Origin: Winogradskyella ludwigii
Lineage (GTDB): Bacteria; Bacteroidota; Bacteroidia; Flavobacteriales; Flavobacteriaceae
NCBI RefSeq assembly: GCF_013403985.1
Contig: NZ_JABFDF010000001.1
Location: 806,001-870,000 of the forward strand
DNA length: 64,000 nucleotides
Direction: 5' to 3'
The notes under the pieces were generated by a model. The model saw nothing but the letters and a program-made list of their open reading frames with translations, did no database searches and was not told the DNA's origin. Within the stretch, counting starts at the first letter, position 1. Every line of letters begins with the position of its first letter. This document shows, piece after piece, positions 25,218 through 33,121 of the stretch. The position numbers and the translations under genes were made by a program.

Positions 25218-25250
25218 AAAATGCTTCTCATTATTGGGAAGCATTTTTTG
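25218..25250 (+). terminator. terminator after gcdH
   Basis: Stem AAATGCTTC/GAAGCATTT with a T6 run, 62 bp after the stop codon. Confidence 0.85.
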
Positions 25251-25277
25251 TTTAATTTAGTCGAACAAAGAAAACAC

Positions 25278-26174
25278 ATGTCTTCAAAATCAAGATTAGA
25301 TCGTGCCTATAACAACGCTAAGAAAATTCGGTTTAATGATTCGTCTAAATTCATTTTGTTCAGCGATTGCCATAGAGGTGACAATAGCTTTGCAGATGAT
25401 TTTGCCAACAATAGAAACATCTACTTTCATGCGCTAAAGCATTATTACAACGAAGGATTTCAGTATTGTGAATTAGGCGATGGCGACGAATTATGGGAAA
25501 ACCTGTCTTTTGAATCCATCTTCTACGCACACAAAAATGTGTATATGCTCATGAAACAATTTCATGATGAAGAACGACTACACATGATTTGGGGAAACCA
25601 CGATATGGTTTACAGGGATCCTAAATATGTAGAAAAGCATTTATCTACTTTTTTTGATCCAAAAACAGGAAATAACGAGGACTTATTTTGTGGCATTCAA
25701 TATCATGAAGGCATAATATTAGAACATACTGAAACTAATCAAGAATTATTTTTAACCCATGGTCATCAAGCAGATTGGTGGAATTACACCTTTTGGAAAT
25801 GGAGCCGATTTTTAGTAAGGATATTATGGAAGCCTTTGAATGTTATGGGAATTGCAGATCCTACAAGTCCTGCTAAAAACTACACAGAACTTATTAAAGT
25901 AGAACGACGCACCAAAAAATGGATTAGTGAAAACGACAATAAAATTACCATTGTTGGCCACACACACAGACCTCGTTTTCCTGAACCTGGAGATATTGCT
26001 TTTTTTAATGATGGTAGTTGTGTTCACCCAAGAAGTATTACTGGCATTGAAATAGAAAATGGTAAAATCTCTTTAATTAAATGGCAAATTGTAACTACTG
26101 ATAATGGCACTCTAAAAATTGATCGGTTTTTATTGGAAGGACCGACTAAATTGGCTGATTATAAAACGGCATAA
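25278..26174 (+). CDS. metallophosphoesterase
   Basis: A 298-residue calcineurin-like phosphoesterase. Metal motifs in order: FSDCHRGD (D, H), GDGDELWE, GNHD (IWGNHDMVY) and THGHQAD and VGHTHRPRF. These provide the dinuclear metal site. No signal peptide, so cytoplasmic. Substrate is unknown; the family includes UDP-diacylglucosamine hydrolase-like and nucleotide phosphatases. I chose the ATG at 25278 because the frame's earlier ATG at 25221 lies inside the stem of the gcdH terminator. Confidence 0.88.
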   Translation: MSSKSRLDRAYNNAKKIRFNDSSKFILFSDCHRGDNSFADDFANNRNIYFHALKHYYNEGFQYCELGDGDELWENLSFESIFYAHKNVYMLMKQFHDEERLHMIWGNHDMVYRDPKYVEKHLSTFFDPKTGNNEDLFCGIQYHEGIILEHTETNQELFLTHGHQADWWNYTFWKWSRFLVRILWKPLNVMGIADPTSPAKNYTELIKVERRTKKWISENDNKITIVGHTHRPRFPEPGDIAFFNDGSCVHPRSITGIEIENGKISLIKWQIVTTDNGTLKIDRFLLEGPTKLADYKTA

Positions 26175-26190
26175 TCTTAAAAACATATTT

Positions 26191-26682
26191 ATGAGCTATA
26201 ACAACATTATTCTTATTGTATTAATCTTCTTGTTAAACGTTAAACCGAATCCGAATATTGAAAAAACAATAAACTTTTCGGAATACACCTTTAACACTAC
26301 AAAAGGTAGTCAAACCTCAATAACATTAGAAGACAACAAAATTTATATCCTAGACTTTTGGTATTTAGAATGTCCGCCATGTGTAAAAGACCACGAAGTA
26401 ATTGCAGAATATCTTAAGACCACAAAGCATCAAAATGTTGAAGTTATAGGAATGTCTATTGACAGAAATATAAGTAAATGGGCATCTTATTTAGAAACAC
26501 ATCAATATAATTGGACGAATTATAACGAAGATCGTTCTGGCGGAATACTTTACAAAGATTTAGAGATAGAATTCTTCCCTAGTTATTTAGTTGTAAATAG
26601 TAAAGGCAAAATACTTCAGAAATCAAATCGATTTCAAAAAGCCTTGGATTTTATTGAATCTGCTAATCTTGAAACGGAATAG
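26191..26682 (+). CDS. TlpA-like thioredoxin-fold protein, membrane anchored
   Basis: A 163-residue protein with an N-terminal hydrophobic anchor (NNIILIVLIFLLNV) and a TlpA/ResA-type fold: DFWYLECPPC with C61 and C64 as CPPC, then VIGMSIDRN and EFFPSYLVVNSKG with the cis-proline. It probably carries out disulfide reduction on the outer face of the membrane. The ATG at 26191 is chosen because it begins the anchor; the frame continues upstream into the phosphoesterase gene. It is followed after 5 bp by a four-helix membrane protein gene, likely its operon partner. Confidence 0.82.
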   Translation: MSYNNIILIVLIFLLNVKPNPNIEKTINFSEYTFNTTKGSQTSITLEDNKIYILDFWYLECPPCVKDHEVIAEYLKTTKHQNVEVIGMSIDRNISKWASYLETHQYNWTNYNEDRSGGILYKDLEIEFFPSYLVVNSKGKILQKSNRFQKALDFIESANLETE

Positions 26683-26687
26683 GTTGC

Positions 26688-27158
26688 ATGAAATTATTAG
26701 AGATGTACTTCTGGATGATAATTATTATTTGTGGTATTTTGAACCTACCTATAATAATTTCGTCTGAAGATTTGAAAGATAAAAACAGATATAAGAAATA
26801 TCTTAAAATCTCTTTTGTCATTGGTCTTATTGGGATAGTAATGCTTTTGACAGATTGGAATTATCTCTGCGGTTACCAATGCTTAGTTATTACATTTTCG
26901 CCATTTATAACATTACTAATTTGCAAAGCTGTAATGATATTATCTAAAAAAATCACCAAAAAAGAGGGATTTCAGATATCTAAAAAACCGCAAACTTTTG
27001 GTGTGGCTAAAACAGAACTCTCTGATGGATTTTATCAAGAAAATAAAGGTGATTTAAACTATGAAAACCATTATAGCTGGTACACCGGCTTTATAAGTGT
27101 AACTCTTGTTATTATTTCTTTAACACTTCTCATTCTTATTAAAGAAAACACTTGCTGA
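26688..27158 (+). CDS. unrecognised four-helix membrane protein
   Basis: I do not recognise this 156-residue protein. Four hydrophobic segments are visible (about 7-25, 40-60, 68-88 and 130-150) with a polar loop between the third and fourth that carries KKITKKEGFQISKKPQTFG. Two cysteines flank helix 3 (LCGYQC), a possible redox pair given the TlpA-like gene 5 bp upstream. Function unknown. It ends 37 bp from the convergent ferredoxin gene, with a short repeat between. Confidence 0.65.
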   Translation: MKLLEMYFWMIIIICGILNLPIIISSEDLKDKNRYKKYLKISFVIGLIGIVMLLTDWNYLCGYQCLVITFSPFITLLICKAVMILSKKITKKEGFQISKKPQTFGVAKTELSDGFYQENKGDLNYENHYSWYTGFISVTLVIISLTLLILIKENTC

Positions 27159-27167
27159 TAAAATTAT

Positions 27168-27194
27168 GAGCTTCCTACTTTTCTCAGGAATTTG
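27168..27194. repeat. short inverted repeat (ATTCCTGC family), copy c
   Basis: GAGCTTCCT..AGGAATTTG, directly abutting the ferredoxin stop codon on the minus strand (gene direction: TAA, CAAATTCC...). Confidence 0.6.
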
Positions 27195-27527
27195 TTAAGA
27201 TTCAGGCGCCAATTCAACCTCTAGACCTTCCATTTCAGGTGTCATTTGTATTTGGCAACCTAAACGCGAATTCTCTTTGACATCAAAAGCTTCGGAAAGC
27301 ATCGCTTCTTCATCGTCTTGCATTTCTGGCAATTCAGTATCACTTAATACATAACATTGACAAGACGCACACATAGCCATACCTCCACAAATACCAATGG
27401 TTCCTTCTGGAGCAAGTTCATAAGAACGTACTATTTCCATTAAATTCATTGCCATATCTGTAGGAGCTTCAATTTGATGCTTTACTCCCTCTCTATCAAT
27501 GATTGTGATGTTGATGTCTTGTTCCAT
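27195..27527 (-). CDS. adrenodoxin-type 2Fe-2S ferredoxin
   Basis: A 110-residue ferredoxin with four cluster cysteines in the order C47-x5-C53-x2-C56 ... C91 (ICGGMAMCASC and RLGCQ), the vertebrate/adrenodoxin-type pattern. The acidic middle (EMQDDEEAML) is the usual partner-docking surface. It carries single electrons, here most likely from the ferredoxin-NADP reductase encoded 45 bp upstream, possibly for Fe-S assembly as mrp and nifU are in the same run. Confidence 0.93.
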   Translation of the reverse strand: MEQDINITIIDREGVKHQIEAPTDMAMNLMEIVRSYELAPEGTIGICGGMAMCASCQCYVLSDTELPEMQDDEEAMLSEAFDVKENSRLGCQIQMTPEMEGLEVELAPES

Positions 27528-27572
27528 ATAAAAAAGTGGTTAATGTCTAATGGTAAGTCTATGTTTTTATAA

Positions 27573-28628
27573 TTATTGTATCGCTTTTACAACTGCTTTC
27601 GGGGCTTCTTTGCGTGTACCATCAAACCCGTTAACACCCGCTACTGTCGTGTATTTTAAGACATAACGTTTTCCTGGATTAATAATCTGATATGCCGATT
27701 GACACATTAATGTTGCCTCGTGAAAACCGCAAAGAATTAGCTTTAATTTTCCTGGATACGTATTTACATCTCCAATAGCATAAATACCTGGAATGTTAGT
27801 TTGGTAATCTAATGCATTATTAACCTTAATAGCATTTTTTTCTATTTCTAAACCCCAATTTGCAATTGGACCTAATTTAGGAGACAAACCAAAAAGCGGA
27901 ATAAAATGATTGGTTTCCACTAAAATAGGCTCTTCTCCTTTTTTAGTCACCTCAACATTTTCTACTTTTCCATTTCCATTAATACCTGTAATTTCAGCGG
28001 GAGTAATTAAGTTAATTTTACCAAGGTTCTTTAATTCTTGAACTTTTTCAACCGAATCTAAATGACCTCTAAATTCATTTCTTCTGTGTATTAATGTCAC
28101 ACTAGAAGCAATATCACTTAAAAAAATACTCCAATCTAAAGCAGAATCTCCACCACCTGCAATCACTACTTTTTTATCGCGATAAAATTCTGGTTCTTTG
28201 ATCATGTACTCTACACCACGATCTTCAAAATCTGTAATATTATCTAACAACGGCTTACGAGGTTCAAAACTACCTAAACCACCAGCAATTGCAACTACAG
28301 GGGCTTTATGTTGTGTACCTTTATTAGTGGTAACTATAAAACTACCATCTTCTTGTTTATCTATAGTTTCTGCTCGTTCTCCTAAGGTAAAACCTGGTTC
28401 AAACTGCTTGCACTGCTCCATTAACTTATGCGTTAAATCTCCAGCTAAAATCTCTGGATAGGCAGGAATATCGTAAATCGGTTTTTTAGGGTAAAGTTCA
28501 GAGCACTGACCTCCTTGTTGTGGTAATGCATCAATTAAATGGCAATTTAGTTTAAGAAGTCCGGCTTCAAAAACAGTAAATAGGCCTGTTGGACCTGCAC
28601 CAATTATAAGTATATCTGTGGTAATCAT
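27573..28628 (-). CDS. ferredoxin/flavodoxin-NADP reductase, thioredoxin-reductase-like type
   Basis: A 351-residue FAD/NAD(P) oxidoreductase of the YumC-type ferredoxin-NADP reductase family: FAD-binding IIGAGPTGLFTVFEAG (8-23), QQGGQCSELYP, NADP-binding VVIAGGGDSALDWSIFL, and IYAIGDVNTYPGKLKLI near the C-terminus. It lacks the CxxC redox pair of thioredoxin reductase, which supports the ferredoxin reductase call. It lies between nifU (66 bp) and the ferredoxin gene (45 bp), an operon that makes sense as an electron supply chain. Confidence 0.9.
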   Translation of the reverse strand: MITTDILIIGAGPTGLFTVFEAGLLKLNCHLIDALPQQGGQCSELYPKKPIYDIPAYPEILAGDLTHKLMEQCKQFEPGFTLGERAETIDKQEDGSFIVTTNKGTQHKAPVVAIAGGLGSFEPRKPLLDNITDFEDRGVEYMIKEPEFYRDKKVVIAGGGDSALDWSIFLSDIASSVTLIHRRNEFRGHLDSVEKVQELKNLGKINLITPAEITGINGNGKVENVEVTKKGEEPILVETNHFIPLFGLSPKLGPIANWGLEIEKNAIKVNNALDYQTNIPGIYAIGDVNTYPGKLKLILCGFHEATLMCQSAYQIINPGKRYVLKYTTVAGVNGFDGTRKEAPKAVVKAIQ

Positions 28629-28694
28629 GAGTATAAAATTGAAAACAAAACTACTAATGAATTTTAATTTACAATGTGATAATTGTCACATTGC

Positions 28695-28934
28695 TTATTC
28701 TACATTAATAACTTTTTCGATTTGCGGAGCATATTTCTGTATGGTCATCTCTACACCAGATTTTAATGTCATCTGGTTAACGCTGCAAGATGTGCAAGCA
28801 CCAACGAGTTGAACTTTTACAAACTTACCTTCATCTATAGATAATAAGTTGATATCACCACCATCACTTTGTAGAAACGGACGGATTTCGTTTAATGCTT
28901 TCTCTACGTTTAATTTAAGATCCTCTGGACTCAT
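28695..28934 (-). CDS. NifU-like Fe-S scaffold domain protein
   Basis: A 79-residue protein equal to the C-terminal NifU domain: QSDGGDINLLSIDEGK and the cluster-binding GACTSC (C47, C50) followed by MTLKSGVE. Such proteins hold and pass on Fe-S clusters. The gene starts one base after the mrp stop codon, so the two are translationally coupled. Length is the normal short form. Confidence 0.93.
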   Translation of the reverse strand: MSPEDLKLNVEKALNEIRPFLQSDGGDINLLSIDEGKFVKVQLVGACTSCSVNQMTLKSGVEMTIQKYAPQIEKVINVE

Positions 28935-30074
28935 TTACTTTTTGTTTGCGGCAGAACAACCTGCCATTGTTGTAATCTTAATTGCTTCGGTAGCTGGTAA
29001 ATCTTCATTTCTATTAACTACCTGTTGTACAACATCTCGTGTTATAGTTTCAAATACCTCTTCAATTGGAGTTCCCGTTTGTAAAGCTGCTGGTCTACCT
29101 ATATCTCCTGCTTCTCTGATACTCTGAATTAATGGAACTTCACCTAAAAACGGTACGTTTAAATCTTCCGCTAAATGCTTTGCTCCCTCTTTTCCAAAAA
29201 TATAGTATTTATTATCAGGCAATTCAGCAGGCGTAAAATAAGCCATGTTTTCAATAATTCCTAAAACAGGAACATTAATACTGTCTTGTTGAAACATTGC
29301 TACTCCTTTTTTAGCATCTGCTAAAGCCACAGTTTGAGGTGTACTTACTACAACAGCTCCTGTAATTGGCAAGGCTTGCATAATACTTAAATGAATATCT
29401 CCGGTTCCTGGAGGTAAATCCAATAACATGAAATCTAATTCTCCCCAAGCCGCATCAAATATCATTTGATTTAAAGCTTTAGAGGCCATTGGTCCTCTCC
29501 AAATTACAGCTTGATCTGGTTTTGTAAAAAAGCCTATGGACAATACTTTTACTCCGTAATTCTCAACAGGTTTCATTTTAGATTTCCCATCAATAGTTAC
29601 AGATAATGGACGTTCGTTAGCAACATCAAACATTATAGGAATTGATGGTCCATAAATATCGGCATCTAAAACACCTACTTTAAAGCCCATTTTGGCTAAA
29701 GTTATTGCCAAATTTGCAGTTACTGTAGATTTACCAACTCCACCTTTACCTGAAGCGACAGCTACAATATTTTTAATTCCAGGAATTGCTTTTCCTTTTA
29801 TTTCATTTTTAGGCTGTGCTGCTTGTGCATCAACTTTTACGTTCACTTTTATTTTAGCCTTTTCATAAACTTCTTTATGAATGGTTTGTAAAATATCTAC
29901 TTCGGTTCTTTTACGTGCTTGAAGACTTGGGTTTTTTATGGTAATATCTACAATGACTTCATCTGCAAAAGTAACCACATTAGTTACGGCACCACTATCT
30001 ACCATATTTTCACCTTCTCCAGGTGCTGTTATGGTTTTTAGAGCGTTTAATATATCTTGTTTTATGAGCTTCAT
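28935..30074 (-). CDS. mrp: Mrp/NBP35-type Fe-S carrier ATPase
   Basis: A 379-residue P-loop ATPase: N-terminal MIP18/DUF59 domain (about 1-85), a linker, then the deviant Walker A GKGGVGKS at 109-116, LLDLPPGTGD (Walker B region) and GIIENMAYF. Many family members have a CxxC near the C-terminus; none is evident here (one Cys, AGCSAANKK, at the tail). Known role: ATP-dependent binding and transfer of Fe-S clusters. First gene of the run mrp-nifU-FNR-ferredoxin. Confidence 0.92.
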   Translation of the reverse strand: MKLIKQDILNALKTITAPGEGENMVDSGAVTNVVTFADEVIVDITIKNPSLQARKRTEVDILQTIHKEVYEKAKIKVNVKVDAQAAQPKNEIKGKAIPGIKNIVAVASGKGGVGKSTVTANLAITLAKMGFKVGVLDADIYGPSIPIMFDVANERPLSVTIDGKSKMKPVENYGVKVLSIGFFTKPDQAVIWRGPMASKALNQMIFDAAWGELDFMLLDLPPGTGDIHLSIMQALPITGAVVVSTPQTVALADAKKGVAMFQQDSINVPVLGIIENMAYFTPAELPDNKYYIFGKEGAKHLAEDLNVPFLGEVPLIQSIREAGDIGRPAALQTGTPIEEVFETITRDVVQQVVNRNEDLPATEAIKITTMAGCSAANKK

Positions 30075-30327
30075 ATATGATTAAGACTAAAGAAAATAGA
30101 GACTAGAAGATAGACTCAAAATTTTCTTATTAAGATTAGTTCTAAGCACAAAGATACTTAGAAAAGTTTAGATTTTGAGTTAGATAAATTGAATTGATTT
30201 ATGAGAGAATTTGATTTCTATATACAACACCGAATTTGTAATTATTATGAAGAATACAAAACTAATATAAACACGACTTTAGATTTTCAAAATACATAGT
30301 GTTATTGTAAATACAAACAATAAATTA

Positions 30328-30660
30328 CTATTGAAGCTCTTTAGCAGGATCCCAATAAATAGTTTCTAAATTCTGAATTTGATTTTCTACAACCTCAATC
30401 CCTTCACTTTCTAAAAGTTGTTGCATTAGATTGGTGCCTTCAAAATGATGCTTACCAGTTAAAAGCCCTTTTTTATTAACCACTCTATGCGCTGGCACGT
30501 CTTTATTATGAGAGCCGTTCATGGCATAACCAACAATTCTGGCACTTTTACCTGCTCCTAGATATTTGGCAATAGCTCCGTAACTGGTAACTCTTCCAAA
30601 AGGAATTTGCTTAGCAACCTCATAGACTTTTTCGAAAAAACCAAGCGTTTCAGGTTTCAT
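30328..30660 (-). CDS. alkyltransferase-like protein (ATL), no catalytic Cys
   Basis: A 110-residue protein of the O6-alkylguanine-DNA alkyltransferase fold: IPFGRVTSYGAIAKYLG and GYAMNGSHNK are the DNA-binding part. The reactive PCHR motif is PAHRVV, with A57 in place of the cysteine. It cannot accept alkyl groups; known ATL proteins bind O6-alkylguanine and flag it for nucleotide excision repair. It starts immediately after the LysE-type gene stop, in the run trmB-lysE-atl. Confidence 0.92.
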   Translation of the reverse strand: MKPETLGFFEKVYEVAKQIPFGRVTSYGAIAKYLGAGKSARIVGYAMNGSHNKDVPAHRVVNKKGLLTGKHHFEGTNLMQQLLESEGIEVVENQIQNLETIYWDPAKELQ

Positions 30661-31290
30661 TTACAACTCCCTTAGAATATTAATAAAAGTGATTAAAGCC
30701 ACAAGTCCCGTAATAATACCTATACTAAAATTCATACTTTTTTGAGATGTAAATCTTCTGTCTTTAATCTTATCAAAAAAGAAAATATAGAAATATAACA
30801 TCGCAAAAGTGCCTGTTGCAGCACCTGTAACATAGGTAACAATACTTAATTTTTCAAAATCCATCCAACCAAAAGACACTAAAGTAATGGTCATGTATGC
30901 TTGATATGGAATAGGAAACACATTAATTACAGACAATAACATACCATGCAATAATCTACCGTGTTTACTTTTTATTTCGGTCTCTTGTTTAAGTTCTGAT
31001 TGCTTAGATGCTAACACTAAAAAATAAATAGTAATGAGCACAAAAATTACAAATGCAACACGTTGAAGAATCTCAACAATATCTGAATGGTTAGATAAAT
31101 ATCTTGCAAAAATAGCAGCGACATACGTTTGAATATATACAACAATGCAAACACCTGTAGAAAACATTATACCACGACCTGCACCTTCCTTTAGGCTAAT
31201 TCTTGCAGCTGTCATATTTAACAAACCTGGCGGAATTACTCCAATAAGGGCCACAAAAAACCCAAGAAAAAAAATGACAGTTATACTCAA
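30661..31290 (-). CDS. LysE family transporter
   Basis: A 209-residue membrane protein with six hydrophobic helices. The N-terminus GVIPPGLLNMTAARISLKEG is the conserved LysE motif region. LysE-type proteins export amino acids or related small molecules; the substrate cannot be predicted. It lies 3 bp downstream of trmB and touches the ATL gene, so all three are co-transcribed although functionally unrelated. Confidence 0.85.
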   Translation of the reverse strand: MSITVIFFLGFFVALIGVIPPGLLNMTAARISLKEGAGRGIMFSTGVCIVVYIQTYVAAIFARYLSNHSDIVEILQRVAFVIFVLITIYFLVLASKQSELKQETEIKSKHGRLLHGMLLSVINVFPIPYQAYMTITLVSFGWMDFEKLSIVTYVTGAATGTFAMLYFYIFFFDKIKDRRFTSQKSMNFSIGIITGLVALITFINILREL

Positions 31291-31293
31291 GCC

Positions 31294-31968
31294 TTAGTTA
31301 ATTTTGAATCGAATATACGTAATTGCTTTGTCTTTCTCTAAATACTGACTTTCATAAAACGTCTGAATTTCAGTAACTTCTTTTGGACTGCCTTCTAATT
31401 TATAAACATTGTGATTAGCATATAAAACCTCATGACCTGCACCATGTAACAAACCAAGTGTGTAACCATGCATAAATTCACTATCTGTTTTTAAATGCAT
31501 TAAACCATCTGGTTTTAAAACTTTTTCATAGCGTTCTAAAAACTTCAAATTAGTCATACGGTGTTTTGTACGCTGGTATTTTATTTGCGGATCTGGAAAT
31601 GTAATCCAAATTTCATCGACCTCATTTTCTTCAAAAACATGATCTATAAGTTCTATCTGAGTTCTTATAAATGCAGCATTAGGAATATCTTCTTCAATAG
31701 CCGTTTTTGCTCCACGCCAAAATCGTGCGCCTTTGATATCTATACCAATAAAATTTTTATTAGGATAACGTTTAGATAAGCCAATAGTATATTCGCCTTT
31801 ACCGCAACCCAATTCTAAAACTAACGGATTATCGTTTTTAAAAACATCAGATTTCCATTTTCCTTTTAAACTGTACGTCGCATCCACCAATTCTTCTCGT
31901 GTTGGTTGATATACATTATGAAAAGTTTCATTTTCTCTAAAGCGTTTCTGTTTATTTTTACTACCCAC
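31294..31968 (-). CDS. trmB: tRNA (guanine46-N7)-methyltransferase
   Basis: Methylates G46 in the variable loop of tRNAs using SAM. Visible: LELGCGKGEYT (SAM site), NFIGIDIKGARFWRGAKTA, and the family signature EIWITFPDPQIKYQRTKHRM. I start it at the GTG at 31968 (VGSKNKQKRF), since family members begin MGSKNK; 224 residues result. An in-frame ATG at 32007 would add 13 residues without known similarity. First gene of the trmB-lysE-atl run. Confidence 0.93.
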   Translation of the reverse strand: MGSKNKQKRFRENETFHNVYQPTREELVDATYSLKGKWKSDVFKNDNPLVLELGCGKGEYTIGLSKRYPNKNFIGIDIKGARFWRGAKTAIEEDIPNAAFIRTQIELIDHVFEENEVDEIWITFPDPQIKYQRTKHRMTNLKFLERYEKVLKPDGLMHLKTDSEFMHGYTLGLLHGAGHEVLYANHNVYKLEGSPKEVTEIQTFYESQYLEKDKAITYIRFKIN

Positions 31969-32057
31969 AAGTTTTAGATTTATTAATAATTTGGTAAAAT
32001 TAAGCAAACATTTTAGGTTTACCTTTGTTTCTTATAGACATCTCTAAAATTAATAGT

Positions 32058-32076
32058 TACTGAAACAGGTTCAGCA
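32058..32076. repeat. short palindromic repeat (CTGAACNTGTTTCAG type), copy 2
   Basis: TACTGAA-ACAGG-TTCAGCA, nearly identical to the copy at 19538. It occupies the position where the glycosyltransferase gene that follows should have its start codon. Confidence 0.6.
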
Positions 32077-33121
32077 TAAAAAAAAGATTCTAATTGCACC
32101 ATTAAATTGGGGTTTAGGTCATGCTACACGCTGCATTCCTATTATTAATAAATTAATTCTTCATAATTTTGAACCTATAATTGCTAGTGATGGTATTGCG
32201 CTTCTTTTGTTAAAAAAAGAATTTCCTAATCTAAAAACCATTGCGTTACCTTCTTACAATATTACGTATTCAAAAAAAGCAAATGGTTTTAAAACCAAAT
32301 TTTTAAAAGACACACCTCATATTTTAAAGACGATTAAAAGGGAAAAAAAAGTCATTGAATCTTTAGTTGAGACTGAAACTATTTCAGGTATTATTTCAGA
32401 TAACCGTTTTGGTGTAAGGCATAGTAAGGTGCCTTCTGTGTTTATAACACATCAATTACGTGTGTTAAGTGGCAACACTACCTGGTTAAGCACCAAAATG
32501 CATCAAAATATAATTTCAAAATTTGACACTTGTTGGGTTCCGGATTATAAAGACGAAAAAAATCTTAGTGGCACTTTAGGTCATGTTGAAAATTTTGATG
32601 CTTCAATAAACTATTTAGGACCGCTGTCTCGATTTGAAAAACAAGATTTAAAAATTAAATATCAACTCTTAGTTATACTTTCTGGACCAGAACCTCAGCG
32701 CACATTCCTTGAAGAAAAATTAATGATAGAATTAAAATCTTACCAAGGAAACATTTGTTTTATAAAAGGAGTTGTAGAAGATCAACAAACCAAAATTGAG
32801 GATAAAAATATGACCATTTATAATTACATGACGAGTACCGAATTGCAAACAGCACTAAATGAAAGTGACATGGTATTAAGCAGATCTGGTTACACCACCA
32901 TTATGGATTTAGCTAAACTTGAAAAAAAAGTGTTTTTTATTCCAACTCCAGGACAATTTGAACAAGAATACTTAGCCAAAAAGTTTCAAGATGAAGGAAT
33001 TGCTCCAACTTGCAATCAAGATGAATTCACTTTAGAGAAACTATCTGAAGTTAAAAATTATAATGGTTTTAAATTTGAAGAATGCCAAGTGAATTACGAA
33101 AAATTATTTCGTCTTTTCTAG
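32060..33121 (+). CDS. GT-B glycosyltransferase with no canonical start codon
   Basis: The frame encodes KKKILIAPLNWGLGHATRC from 32078, the well-known N-terminus of a MurG-like glycosyltransferase family in Bacteroidota, and continues to the stop at 33121 with SRSGYTTIMDLAKLEKK and the FEQEYLAKKF sugar-nucleotide region. No in-frame ATG or GTG precedes the conserved part: the codon before KKK is CAT, and a TAG lies at 32054. CTG at 32060, inside a repeat, is the only near-cognate start; the first in-frame TTG is at 32207 and would delete the GLGHATR motif. So it is either started at CTG (353 residues, the family's normal length), or damaged. The 3' end overlaps the kinase gene by 18 bp. Confidence 0.7.
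   Translation: MKQVQHKKKILIAPLNWGLGHATRCIPIINKLILHNFEPIIASDGIALLLLKKEFPNLKTIALPSYNITYSKKANGFKTKFLKDTPHILKTIKREKKVIESLVETETISGIISDNRFGVRHSKVPSVFITHQLRVLSGNTTWLSTKMHQNIISKFDTCWVPDYKDEKNLSGTLGHVENFDASINYLGPLSRFEKQDLKIKYQLLVILSGPEPQRTFLEEKLMIELKSYQGNICFIKGVVEDQQTKIEDKNMTIYNYMTSTELQTALNESDMVLSRSGYTTIMDLAKLEKKVFFIPTPGQFEQEYLAKKFQDEGIAPTCNQDEFTLEKLSEVKNYNGFKFEECQVNYEKLFRLF

Noticed and set aside
30202..30300. Short frame MREFDFYIQHRICNYYEEYK... of 32 codons in the gap upstream of mrp
   Set aside because: No promoter box, signal or conserved pattern; AT-rich sequence easily gives such frames.
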